This document shows, piece after piece, positions 38,353-47,181 of a stretch of 64,000 nucleotides of DNA. The notes under the pieces were generated by a model, which saw nothing but the letters and a program-made list of their open reading frames with translations, was not told the origin of the DNA and ran no database searches. This stretch comes from Planctomycetota bacterium (GTDB taxonomy: Bacteria; Planctomycetota; Phycisphaerae; WQYP01). The stretch covers positions 1-64,000 of the forward strand of contig JAKAEB010000008.1 of NCBI GenBank assembly GCA_021818445.1, in the 5' to 3' direction. Numbering within the stretch: position 1 is the first letter of the stretch; every line of letters starts with the position of its first letter. The position numbers and the translations under genes are program-made.

Positions 38353-39597
38353 TTGTTTTTCAGGCCCAGACAAAGGCAAGCGACGGAGGAGCAACTCGTC
38401 CTGCGTCTGATTGCAGATGCAAACAGAGCGTCGGCGGCCCGAGATCAACCCGGGGCGGAGAGATTCGCCCGCCGCGCCTTCGACCTCGCCAGCGGTGCCG
38501 AGCATCGGGTAAAGCCTGGGATCAGGGCGGCAGCCGCGATCAAATTGGCCGGAAGCCTCATAGATGGCTCGAACAATGCCGATGCGGCGAAAATACTTGA
38601 AGGCATCGGGAAATACGCTTCTGCAAGCGACCTTACGCCTGCGAATCGAATGACGATGCTGTATTATCGGTGTTGTCTTTATTTTGCCGACCATCGGAAT
38701 GCGGACATCGTCCGCGAGTTAGAGCCGGTCGTCTATCCCGCCGCAGGCCGTCTGGAGGGCGCAAGCCCCCTGGGTACCAGGCCCGAGTCCCAATTGGAAT
38801 CCTTGGTGGTGTGGCTGCTCCCATATTTGGGCTTCGCCTACCATGCCCTCGGGCGTTATGGCGACGCCGCAAAAACCATTCGGCGGTACCGCGCCCAAGA
38901 AGGGAGAACCACGGAGGTGTGGAAGGAGTGGATGGTATTGTCCTTGCTCGGTAAATCGGAGTTGATGGCAGGGAATGTCGAAGCCGCGAGGGCGGCGCTC
39001 TCCGAGTTGGAGAATCTGGCCAGCCGGCAAAACGCAGACCTCGTCTTTACGGCCGCGGCTGCGGAATTGGCCTTCAAATTGGGGGAAAAGGCGACCGGAA
39101 AAAAATGGGCCGAAATGGCGATTGCCGGGGCGCGGGATCAGGCCCGCGAGGCTCCAAAAAAAGTTGCCCCGAGCGTCGACGCAGTTATGGCCCCACTGGG
39201 GCATGCCTGCCTTTCGGCCGGGGAGCCGGCGCTGGCGGAGGCCGTCTTTCGGCAGGAATTGGAAGTACTTGAGCTTCCGGGGGCCGATCGCAGCATATCA
39301 AGGGCATACGCCATGAACAATATCGCGGTGGCCCAGCGTGACCAAGGGCATTATGAGAGTGCGCTTCAACTGTTGAACGAGGCATTAGCGGTGGGCCAAG
39401 CCGTTGCAAACGCGGATCAAGGGCTGATTGCTTCGATTTACAAGAACATCGGTATTGCCCAGCATAAACTCGGCAATACGCAAGCGGCTGCGGAGGCCTT
39501 CTCTCGGGCCGTGTCAATTGCAAAAACTGCCCTGCCGGAAGGCGACGTAGCACGGCAGAAGGTGTTGCAGGCGTGTCGCGAACTGGGTTATGAATGA
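38353..39597 (+). CDS. TPR protein 1, partner of RHS cassette 1 (candidate immunity/adaptor)
   Basis: A soluble tetratricopeptide-repeat protein of about 414 residues. Repeats are clear in the C-terminal third (AMNNIAVAQRDQGHYESALQ, IYKNIGIAQHKLGNTQAAAE). No signal peptide. The start was set at a TTG with GGAG seven bases upstream; the track ORF runs further upstream to 38266. It is paralogous to the gene at 41023: similar length, the same N-terminal register, and the same ending (QKVLQACRELGYE versus QTVLQTCRELGYE). It follows the RHS cassette by 88 bp on the same strand. Confidence 0.8.
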   Translation: MFFRPRQRQATEEQLVLRLIADANRASAARDQPGAERFARRAFDLASGAEHRVKPGIRAAAAIKLAGSLIDGSNNADAAKILEGIGKYASASDLTPANRMTMLYYRCCLYFADHRNADIVRELEPVVYPAAGRLEGASPLGTRPESQLESLVVWLLPYLGFAYHALGRYGDAAKTIRRYRAQEGRTTEVWKEWMVLSLLGKSELMAGNVEAARAALSELENLASRQNADLVFTAAAAELAFKLGEKATGKKWAEMAIAGARDQAREAPKKVAPSVDAVMAPLGHACLSAGEPALAEAVFRQELEVLELPGADRSISRAYAMNNIAVAQRDQGHYESALQLLNEALAVGQAVANADQGLIASIYKNIGIAQHKLGNTQAAAEAFSRAVSIAKTALPEGDVARQKVLQACRELGYE

Positions 39598-39754
39598 CGC
39601 TGGGGTGTACCGCACGGGGGGGACGGCTTGATGCGGCGGTAAAAGTCCGCGCTTCTTCGGTAAGATGTTTGGCAGCTTCAGCGCCGAAACTGGCTGACAG
39701 TCGCCGCATTTTCAGCGGCTGGAACACGTTGGAAACAATGGCCGGGATGGAATA

Positions 39755-41020
39755 GTGGAAATAAATTATAACGTCACCTCAATAGATCAATTATATTTTA
39801 CGGAGGCAACGCTCCTGCGGCGGAAATGGGCTACTCTGCTGGCATTTACGGTAACGCGGGGGCTGTTGGTTGCGGCCATTGCCAGCCTCGCGGCCATGGT
39901 GACGTTTTCGAGCAAGTTCAGCGCGGGCGAAGGGCTTTCTAAAACGGCGCATTGGACTTACGGCTTGGACTGGGCGGAGAGCTTGGCAATCCCGGCGATC
40001 CTGTTGGGGGGCTGGTGGTGGCTCGTGGGGCTTTTTAACCGGCCGTGGCTCTCATTTGCCGCAGCGATCCTGCGGCGGCGTCCGCTTTCGGGCGTGGCCG
40101 CAGGTTTGGTTGGGGCCCGGCGTCTGCCAGTGGGTAAATGGCGGCTGGAAATTAAGGATACCCAGGTGCTGGCGGATGTCGATGGCCAAGTGGCCGCCAT
40201 ACCGCGCCAACTGGCGGGCGAGGTTCGCTCTCATCCTCACGGGATCGTGATAAGCCTCAGGGCACCGATGCGGCGCTTTCCGTTGTACGTCCCAATGCGG
40301 GCATTTGCGACGGAGGCCGAAATGGAGTCATTCGTCGCGGCGCTGTCCGCCTCGGCAGCGGGCGTGTGCGGCGTGGCCGACGCCGCATCCAGCGGACCCC
40401 AACAAACACCGCAGGGCGGCATCACGATCCGGTTTGCGCGGACGGTTTACGATTTGCAGACCGCCATGCGGGCCAAGTTGGTTAATGACAGGAGGCTGGT
40501 TGCCAATACATTGGCGCTTCCCTGCATGGTGCCGCTGTTGCTGTTAATTGCCGCAGTGCCGCTATCGCCGGCGGCCCTTGGGCTTCTCGCGGCGTGGGCC
40601 GTATTTTGGGGCGTGTTCTTCGTCATCCGTGGCGAGGCGGGTGCCGCGCTCTGGTGGTGGCGTTACCGTAAGGTAAGGTCTGCAAGGAGATCGCAGGATG
40701 CCTCGCGCACGCTATGCGCGGTGTTTGCGGTGCGGATTAACAGCCAAGGGCTTCACATCAGCATTCCGGAGAGTGGCTGCGGTTTGAGAATTCCATGGCA
40801 TAAGATCAAGGGCCTGACCACAGATGCCGGCGGGATTGCGCTCAACCATAACGATGACCTGACCGGTGAACCGATATTCCTCCCGGTACGGGCGTTCGAG
40901 GGCCGGGGCGATATGGAAGCTGCCGCCGCTTTTATGTGGAGTTGCATCCTCACCGACGGACGCACATCGGGCGGGAAAAACCTGGGCCGCTGGTCAAATC
41001 TTGCGACGAGCGGGGAGTAA
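39755..41020 (+). CDS. Duplicated YcxB-like membrane protein
   Basis: Two tandem copies of a membrane module fused in one chain of about 421 residues. Each half begins with a polar strand (NYNVTSIDQLYFTEATLL, and ITIRFARTVYDLQTAMRAKL), then a pair of helices (GLLVAAIASLAAMVTF with IPAILLGGWWWLVGLF, and PCMVPLLLLIAAVPLSP with the next helix), then a soluble beta-rich tail. This matches the layout of YcxB-like proteins, some of which lie by polymorphic toxins. The start is GTG at 39755. The stop is two bases before the start of the next gene. A membrane-anchored immunity role is a hypothesis. Confidence 0.65.
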   Translation: MEINYNVTSIDQLYFTEATLLRRKWATLLAFTVTRGLLVAAIASLAAMVTFSSKFSAGEGLSKTAHWTYGLDWAESLAIPAILLGGWWWLVGLFNRPWLSFAAAILRRRPLSGVAAGLVGARRLPVGKWRLEIKDTQVLADVDGQVAAIPRQLAGEVRSHPHGIVISLRAPMRRFPLYVPMRAFATEAEMESFVAALSASAAGVCGVADAASSGPQQTPQGGITIRFARTVYDLQTAMRAKLVNDRRLVANTLALPCMVPLLLLIAAVPLSPAALGLLAAWAVFWGVFFVIRGEAGAALWWWRYRKVRSARRSQDASRTLCAVFAVRINSQGLHISIPESGCGLRIPWHKIKGLTTDAGGIALNHNDDLTGEPIFLPVRAFEGRGDMEAAAAFMWSCILTDGRTSGGKNLGRWSNLATSGE

Positions 41021-41022
41021 AG

Positions 41023-42258
41023 ATGGCCTACCTCAGAGGCATCAACGCAGACATCTTGGAATATATCGAGCTTGCTGACGCAAGCCTCGATGCAGGAAAT
41101 ACGGAAAAGGCCGAAACGCGTCTGCGAGCCGCCCTGGTTCTTGCCGATGAGGCTGGAAGTCGTACCAAGCCCGCAATAAGGTGTATGGCAGAGGCTAATC
41201 TCGCCGGGGTGCTGGTGCAGACCGGTCGGCAGGGCGAAGCGGGCGTGGTGCTTGGGGCGATCGAAGTTGCCCCGGCCAACGATTTTTTACCCCTGTCCAT
41301 CCTGCTTCTGGTAGCGGTCACCCGATCGCGGTGGCTGCTTGCCACGAAAGAGTACAAACAAGCCATAGACGAGCTTTCACCATTCTTCACCTCCGACGGA
41401 ACGCCGACCAGGTTACTGAAATTCGAGATATGGCGCAACGTGGCAAACGGCAATCTCAAATCACTTGGGTTGGTGCGCAGGCTGTGTGCCGCCGGCCTTG
41501 AGTTGCTTGGCATTGCGTGCTTTAAAGCTGGCCATTACGACGCCGGCGAACGCAGTTTTCGCCGACTTCTGAAAAGGCGGAGGGGCACGGCGGGCCAAAC
41601 CGTCAGGCTCAGGCTCGCCCTGGCGAAAGCGGCAAAGGGTGATTCGGCGGGAGCCAAGACGGACTATTCCGCCATCTGCCGGCGTGGCCTGCCGCCGAAG
41701 GTATCCTCTGCCGAGTTCAGCTTGATGGCGGAACTGGCCCAAGCCGTGGGCGAAATTCAGGCCGCCATCGGGTGGCTGGAAAAATCCCTCGCGGAAGCGG
41801 AGGTCACCGCCATGGGCGCTGCGGCGCAGCGGATTCGGTCGGAAAGTTTTGGCCGGCTGGGCCAGTGTTACCTTTCGCTCGGCCAGGCCGCCAAGGCCGA
41901 GGCCGCGTTTCGGACACAGGAGGAGATTCAGCGCCGGTTGGTGCCCGCCGACGAGAAAGAGATTGCCGCCACCTTGGTGAATCTCGCTGCATCACTCTGC
42001 AAGCAGGGTCGTTTTGATGCGGCCCTTACCGAGCTTTTGAAGGTGTTATCAATATTGTACCGTGCCGCGGGCTCCGGCCCCCGGTCGGCCATCACTGCGC
42101 CGAAGGAAATGGAGGCTTCGGAGCACGGATCGGGCGACGTGCAGGCGACAGCCGATGCATTCGCCCGTGTGGTGTCCACCATAAAAGCCGCCCTGCCAGA
42201 TGGTGATGAAACGCGGCAGACGGTGCTGCAGACGTGTCGCGAACTCGGCTATGAGTAA
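41023..42258 (+). CDS. TPR protein 2, paralogue of the gene at 38353
   Basis: 411 residues, all helical. The N-terminal repeats align with TPR protein 1 (ILEYIELADASLDAGNTEKA against its LRLIADANRASAARDQPGAE). Later repeats include GQCYLSLGQAAKAEAAFR and VNLAASLCKQGRFDAALTEL, and the tail is AALPDGDETRQTVLQTCREL. GGGGAG lies six bases before the ATG, inside the end of the YcxB-like gene, so the two are translationally linked. The whole gene is followed by RHS cassette 2. Confidence 0.85.
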   Translation: MAYLRGINADILEYIELADASLDAGNTEKAETRLRAALVLADEAGSRTKPAIRCMAEANLAGVLVQTGRQGEAGVVLGAIEVAPANDFLPLSILLLVAVTRSRWLLATKEYKQAIDELSPFFTSDGTPTRLLKFEIWRNVANGNLKSLGLVRRLCAAGLELLGIACFKAGHYDAGERSFRRLLKRRRGTAGQTVRLRLALAKAAKGDSAGAKTDYSAICRRGLPPKVSSAEFSLMAELAQAVGEIQAAIGWLEKSLAEAEVTAMGAAAQRIRSESFGRLGQCYLSLGQAAKAEAAFRTQEEIQRRLVPADEKEIAATLVNLAASLCKQGRFDAALTELLKVLSILYRAAGSGPRSAITAPKEMEASEHGSGDVQATADAFARVVSTIKAALPDGDETRQTVLQTCRELGYE

Positions 42259-42390
42259 ATCGGTCGGCTTGGTATCGCGCCTGGGCAGTTTGGGAGATGA
42301 CGGCAACTTGAAACGCTGCGGCGGCGTGTTGGCTCCTCGGCGCGACCCCAGTAGAATGAAGGAGGATTGCTAATTTATTGAGTCCACGCA

Positions 42391-43227
42391 ATGGTTACAT
42401 TTGCTGAAAATAGAGTTCTCACGGGCGGTGGCAGCTACAACGCTGATGCCGAAACGCAGAATTATTATGTGCGGAACCGGTATTATTTGCCGACATTAGG
42501 CCGCTGGCTTACCCGCGACCCGATCGGTTACCAAGGCGGAATCAACCTTTACGCCTACGTCCAAAGCAGCCCGGTAGGGAATGTGGATGCGGCGGGACTG
42601 GCCAAGCTGGGCCAGCGGCGGATTGTCGGCAACACCTTCGCGCTCCGGCCCACGACCCGCCATTCCTCCCCCGGCCTCATTCACACCGAGCAGCGGGCCG
42701 TGGCGGACATGGGCGCGATAACGGCCATCGCCGGCCTGCCCGAGGCCCTCAGCGATTTAGCAGAGGGGACCGACGATGTTGAGGCCTGCTTTGAGGCCAT
42801 GGCATCCAAGGACGAGGGGGCGATGGCCGACGCAAACCGTGAATTTAGTTCCTTTCTCAGCAAATATGAGACGACAAAGATTCTTGATTCGATGAGTGAA
42901 AGTATCAATGATCTTATGAAATCCGACCTCAGGGGTGCGTGGAACCTGAACAAAGATGCCCGCAACACGGGCTGGGCGGTTTGGGTGCGGGTAAAATACC
43001 AGCAGTACCAAGATGTGAGCGTATGGAGTCCCTCGTTCCCCATTCTTTGGCGACACTGCGAAAAGCCTCAATGGGTTACACACCACCAATGGGTGCGGGT
43101 GCCCAATTGGTCCCACCAAACAACCGGTTATCTCGATAGCCCCGCCGGCAGCTATACGATAGCGTGGCAACTGCCCCACATGTACTACTACGCAGATCAG
43201 AAGGTCCTCCGGGGAGGCACGCAATGA
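42391..43227 (+). CDS. Orphan RHS C-terminal cassette 2
   Basis: A second headless RHS end. Its first 65 residues align with cassette 1: MVTFAENRVLTGGGSYNADA against MVAIAENKILRGGGNYYADA, then a nearly identical YYVRNRYY-LGRWLTRDPIGYQGGINLY core. After the DAAGL junction the domains are unrelated: here an N-terminal LGQRRIVGNTFAL part, then a helical stretch and a Trp-rich end (KPQWVTHHQWVRVPNW). An in-frame TGA upstream shows the ORF really starts near 42391. The stop overlaps the next gene (ATGA). Toxin activity is inferred from RHS biology only. Confidence 0.75.
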   Translation: MVTFAENRVLTGGGSYNADAETQNYYVRNRYYLPTLGRWLTRDPIGYQGGINLYAYVQSSPVGNVDAAGLAKLGQRRIVGNTFALRPTTRHSSPGLIHTEQRAVADMGAITAIAGLPEALSDLAEGTDDVEACFEAMASKDEGAMADANREFSSFLSKYETTKILDSMSESINDLMKSDLRGAWNLNKDARNTGWAVWVRVKYQQYQDVSVWSPSFPILWRHCEKPQWVTHHQWVRVPNWSHQTTGYLDSPAGSYTIAWQLPHMYYYADQKVLRGGTQ

Positions 43228-44933
43228 AGGCAGCCGCCATGCTCTCAATAGTGCTTGTCGCAGGGGTCGCTTCGACGTCTGTCGCTTCGGCAGCCTTGAA
43301 AAAGCCTGGGGATTCAGCCGTGAGCGGGAACCGCAAGGCCGCTGGCGAAGCGAACAGAAAAATGCGTAAAGCCGCCGCGGATTTGGTGAAAATATTGAGG
43401 GTGAACCGTGGCGAATCCCGCCAGTTTTACGGTCTCTTCGGCGACGGCGAGGCGGCGCACAAGGCCTATGCAGCCGTGCTACTGCAGTTGAAAAATGCCT
43501 GTGATTTTGTCGAGCACGCGGCACCTGCGGATCTTTCCCGTCCGAGAATGGCGACTGCTTTCGCAGTTTTGAGCCCGACACGTGGAAAAAGCGGAGCTAG
43601 CCGGCTTTCCATTCTTCTCCTTTGGCTGCAACTCAGGCCTCGCGTGGATGGCATTGCTGTCTATTCGCATGGCAAGCCGCGCTGGCTATGCCGGTTCCCC
43701 AAAGTGCTGACGGAATATGCCGTCGATACCAGCCGCCACCAGTACCTTTGCTTTGGGTTTTTGCGGATGGCCACCTCGAGCAACGGCGCAAGGCCCGAAA
43801 GGGGGATTAAGCACTGGCGCAGCCTCCCCACACGCCACCCCAAATCTTGGAATTCCGACTTTACGAGGCGAATAAGGCGTTCTTGGCAGCCGATGCCCAG
43901 AGGAACCGGCCTTTGGGCGTTCCTACGTCGGAGCGCCAGCGGGTCCCACACCATCGAAATTGCGCTAACGCGGGGCAAGAAGGTGATAAGCGACCCAGTC
44001 CGAATCCCCATAATTATCCGGGCAGCATCCGCAGCGCCGAAGCCCGAGGCCCCTCAGAGCCACCAGCCCGCATCGCATCCGAGGGTGCGCCCCACTCTGC
44101 CTATGATGCCCGCGCCGAAGGCCCCGCCTTGGCTACGGCTACAAGCAGAGGTCTACAACCATAAACATTTCCACACGCCGCTTGACGCTCCGCATTGGCA
44201 GCGCGCGGAGGCGATCAACTTCATTGAACTGGTAGCCATTCCTATGCTGCTGCCGAGGGCCGAGGACAATAGATACAACCTTGTTGGTCTGTACGGGCGG
44301 GACACAAAGTTTCCGGCCGCGCTAGTCGCCCGCCTGAACGAGACGCTGGGGGGCGCGAGGGCAGCCCACCAGAAGATCGGACCGGCATTAAGCCTTGGCA
44401 AGCATGCGAGGGCAATCGGCTACCTCTGGCGGGGTGTGCATTTGCTCCAAACCGCCCCGCATGGGTCGCTCAGGCTTCCGACGCTTGTCGACGCCTACGC
44501 TCAATTCCCCGCACGGGGGGTAGCGTACATTAGTGTCAGCTATCTTTGCAGCCGGAGGCTTTCGATAAAGGATTTTTCAGTGGTGCTGTTCCGGCACGGC
44601 AAGCCCTTCGCGACCGCAGCCGCAGAGGCTGGCCGGGTCGTGCGCCGGCAGCTGCCGGCCTTTGGTTTCCTCACGCCGGGGCCCGTGCCCGGCCCGTATT
44701 TCCAAGGTTTCAACGTTATGCGGGCAATGGTCGCACCAACCCCGGCGTTGGAGCGCAGCTTGTCCCCTGGATTGGCGGCAGCGCTGAAAAAGGTGCCGGT
44801 GGATCGCCGGTTCGTTGGCTTCATCCGGTCCCGGCTCGGCAATTCGATTCGAATCGGATTGATCCTCAAGGGAAAACTGCTGAAGGCGACCGTGCGAGTC
44901 CCGGTCACCCGCTTCTACAATCCGTCAAATTGA
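43224..44933 (+). CDS. Secreted protein coupled to RHS cassette 2, unknown function
   Basis: The signal peptide MKAAAMLSIVLVAGVASTSVASA sends this roughly 569-residue protein out of the cytoplasm. It appears to hold two related halves: each has a region ending in a strand pair around an S/FRHGKP-type turn (VYSHGKPRWLCRFPK, and VLFRHGKPFATAAAEAGRVV) and a GFLR/GFIR segment. The linker between them is Pro-rich. GGGGAGG lies six bases before the ATG and the start overlaps the RHS stop, so it is made together with the cassette. A periplasmic immunity role is possible but unproven; no known family is recognised. Confidence 0.7.
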   Translation: MKAAAMLSIVLVAGVASTSVASAALKKPGDSAVSGNRKAAGEANRKMRKAAADLVKILRVNRGESRQFYGLFGDGEAAHKAYAAVLLQLKNACDFVEHAAPADLSRPRMATAFAVLSPTRGKSGASRLSILLLWLQLRPRVDGIAVYSHGKPRWLCRFPKVLTEYAVDTSRHQYLCFGFLRMATSSNGARPERGIKHWRSLPTRHPKSWNSDFTRRIRRSWQPMPRGTGLWAFLRRSASGSHTIEIALTRGKKVISDPVRIPIIIRAASAAPKPEAPQSHQPASHPRVRPTLPMMPAPKAPPWLRLQAEVYNHKHFHTPLDAPHWQRAEAINFIELVAIPMLLPRAEDNRYNLVGLYGRDTKFPAALVARLNETLGGARAAHQKIGPALSLGKHARAIGYLWRGVHLLQTAPHGSLRLPTLVDAYAQFPARGVAYISVSYLCSRRLSIKDFSVVLFRHGKPFATAAAEAGRVVRRQLPAFGFLTPGPVPGPYFQGFNVMRAMVAPTPALERSLSPGLAAALKKVPVDRRFVGFIRSRLGNSIRIGLILKGKLLKATVRVPVTRFYNPSN

Positions 44934-45408
44934 TCGCCGCCGGTACATCGCCCCTTGCGGACCGGCGCGAGCGTCCGGCCCACTGTGCATGGCCGGGGCA
45001 GCCGTGTTTGGACGGCGCCGCGGGCCGGGTTCATCGCCTTGGCCTTGCGGCACGCCCGCCGCCGAGACCATGGAAATCAAGCTCGCAGCGGCGGGGGCCA
45101 AAACGGGGAGGGCAATTAATATCTGGCCACAATGAAGGAAATAGTTGGGCCAGGTAGACGGCCGAAGAGCCGCGTCGTACGCCGGGTGCGCGCGGTGTCA
45201 CCGGGCGTGTGGGAGCTGGCCACCTTGGGAAGAAAGGGGATTTGCCGGGCGCAGCAGGATATATTCCGTGGTGCGGTGGCCGAAACGAATACCCAATGGG
45301 CAGCCAGAGCTGCGACCAGACCAGCATGGATTCCGGTGGCGGATCGCCGGATGGTGCCAGGCGTTGCCAAGTTCGCGTCCCGCTTTGCCGACGGCGGACG
45401 CAGCCAAG
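44934..45408. other. Intergenic region between the RHS island and AbiEii
   Basis: 475 bp, GC-rich. The small track ORFs on both strands lack domains and overlap each other. No RNA gene or repeat was recognised. Confidence 0.4.
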
Positions 45409-46371
45409 CTACAGCAGTGTCCGTATGCTTTCAAAGCGATTCTCAACCTGTGCCCACGTAGGAAATAATCCATAGCACAACCTGTGGCACTGCTGCTGGT
45501 AATCTTCGGTGATGGCTGCGGCAAGAGGCTTTGACGGAAATAATGCATCGCTATTTGCAAAACTCAGGCCGTCGGGGCAAAAATAGCTCTTGGGAAAATA
45601 TTTCCGGCTGATCCTGTCGTAATCAGTTTTGATGCAGGCATATTCGTCGGATTCGAGCATGGCCAAAACTTCTTGCTGGGCCGAAAGTTGATACAGGTCG
45701 TAATAATGGCGCGCGTAACTGCCAAGCGGGCGGTTTTCTCGCTTGAATAACTCCACCTTGGCGTGGATCGCGAACATCTTCTCGACGAACGTTCGCCGGA
45801 AATGCAGCAACCGCATTGAAAACGGCAACTCATCTTCGGCTCCGAGAGATTGGCCGGTTTCCTCAAGAAATTGCCCAATGCAGGATCGCAATTCCAAGGT
45901 GGAGGTGGGTTCGCGTCCACTGGCGGTTCCCGCCTCTAACAGGACGCGGTTTACGACCTCGCCGGGACCACCAAATCGCTGGACATAGGAGAAGTGATCA
46001 TTGCGTCCAAAGCCACCGATGGTCTGGCTTTCACCAAGCATCACAGTCAGTGCCGGATGCGCGCCGATGGTGTCACGTAGGCGCTTAAGTTCCCGGTCGA
46101 TACCATGGCTGCCAAGCTTTGGTGAAAATGCCTCTGGATCGAGGAAAATATCGATATCTTCCGAAAACCTCTGGATGATATTCCAGCCTTTTGCCAGACT
46201 GGTACCGCCCTTGAAAATGATTTTATCACCCGCCGTTGCGGCTATGACACGCAAGGCCTCTGTGACGAAGTAATCCTTCTCGACAATTGTCGGGCGCAGC
46301 CCCCGGCTCTGAAAGTGCTGCGCAGTGCGAATTACTGCTTGTTCAAAATCTGGATGTTCACACAGTTTCAC
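45409..46371 (-). CDS. Type IV TA toxin, AbiEii-family nucleotidyltransferase
   Basis: The nucleotidyltransferase toxin of an AbiE module. IVEKDYFVTEALRVIAA, then the active-site motif FKGGTSLAKGWNIIQRFSED and IDIFLDP give the hGG/DxD core. About 320 residues. The start was refined to a GTG at 46371: its GTGA overlaps the AbiEi stop by four bases and an AAGGAG lies upstream, the usual AbiEi-AbiEii coupling. The track ORF extends 13 codons further. This module is intact, unlike the broken one at 17.8 kb. Confidence 0.92.
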   Translation of the reverse strand: MKLCEHPDFEQAVIRTAQHFQSRGLRPTIVEKDYFVTEALRVIAATAGDKIIFKGGTSLAKGWNIIQRFSEDIDIFLDPEAFSPKLGSHGIDRELKRLRDTIGAHPALTVMLGESQTIGGFGRNDHFSYVQRFGGPGEVVNRVLLEAGTASGREPTSTLELRSCIGQFLEETGQSLGAEDELPFSMRLLHFRRTFVEKMFAIHAKVELFKRENRPLGSYARHYYDLYQLSAQQEVLAMLESDEYACIKTDYDRISRKYFPKSYFCPDGLSFANSDALFPSKPLAAAITEDYQQQCHRLCYGLFPTWAQVENRFESIRTLL

Positions 46372-47117
46372 TTTGGGCGTCGCTCCTTGGCCTGCCAAGC
46401 CCTCGAGCAACTCAGGCCTGTCAGTTGGCCAAAATCATATCGTGAAAGTGGGTTCAGGGATGCACGCATTCGTTTGAGCCATCGCTGGTCAACTCCAAGT
46501 TGCTCACCCAACGCTCCAAGCATGGCTCGAACGCGTGGCGGCTCCGTATCGGCCACTTCGAGCAGGCGTTCAAGACGACCCGGCTCTGACACCAGTTTTA
46601 AAAGTCGGCGGACCGTTGCCTCTGGCGATAGTTCGCTTTCACGGCCACTACGGCGGAGGAAATCCAGCAATGCAGCTTCAGCCTGATTTAATCGTGACCA
46701 CGCCTCGGGGCGGCGTGTGTGAATAATGGTATCCGCGCCAACCAATTTGCGCGGCAAACTTGATTTGCTTGTCGCCAATTCCCCTCGCGGCGGATTCTGA
46801 GTCGTGAAACCCAGCAAATTGGCCGCTACTGTTCCAGATGGAAAAAAGCTTTCCTGATCTGCCGCAAGTTGCCGAACTGCAGCCGGAGAGGGCTGGCTTT
46901 TACCAAAGGCGGTCTGCCGGGCGCGGTAAAAAACGCCTTTACTGAGGCGGTCCAGTTGGCCACAACGGGCCAGTCGCGACAATGCCTGCGCGACGGCAGT
47001 GCAAGGCAAATCAGCAAAGTCTTCATATCGCCATAAACGCTCGCCGCCACGCTCAATGCGTCGGCGAACCGTGCTGGCGATGTGGCGACGCCTATTTGCT
47101 GGGGATGCAATCGTCAT
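46368..47117 (-). CDS. Type IV TA antitoxin, AbiEi-like (DUF6088 type)
   Basis: A 249-residue antitoxin and autoregulator of the AbiE pair. The N-terminal winged helix reads FADLPCTAVAQALSRLARCG, then QLDRLSKGVFYRARQTAFGK; the middle resembles AbiEi antitoxins (SFFPSGTVAANLLGFTTQNP). The track ORF opens at TTG 47153, but a Met at 47117 is a better start. An inverted repeat of 15-bp arms covers the region just upstream, consistent with autorepression. The pair lies at the end of the RHS island. Confidence 0.85.
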   Translation of the reverse strand: MTIASPANRRRHIASTVRRRIERGGERLWRYEDFADLPCTAVAQALSRLARCGQLDRLSKGVFYRARQTAFGKSQPSPAAVRQLAADQESFFPSGTVAANLLGFTTQNPPRGELATSKSSLPRKLVGADTIIHTRRPEAWSRLNQAEAALLDFLRRSGRESELSPEATVRRLLKLVSEPGRLERLLEVADTEPPRVRAMLGALGEQLGVDQRWLKRMRASLNPLSRYDFGQLTGLSCSRAWQAKERRPK

Positions 47118-47143
47118 GAAGGCATTATCGACCGACCGTCGCA

Positions 47144-47181
47144 TATATGTCAAGTTTTATTGCAAAAAAACTTGACATATA
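47144..47181. promoter_or_regulatory. Inverted-repeat operator of the AbiE pair
   Basis: The arm TATATGTCAAGTTTT and its reverse complement AAAACTTGACATATA flank an eight-base spacer, 26 bp before the AbiEi-like ATG. The arms contain TTGACA/TATAAG-like promoter boxes on opposite strands. AbiEi antitoxins bind such inverted repeats. Confidence 0.7.
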
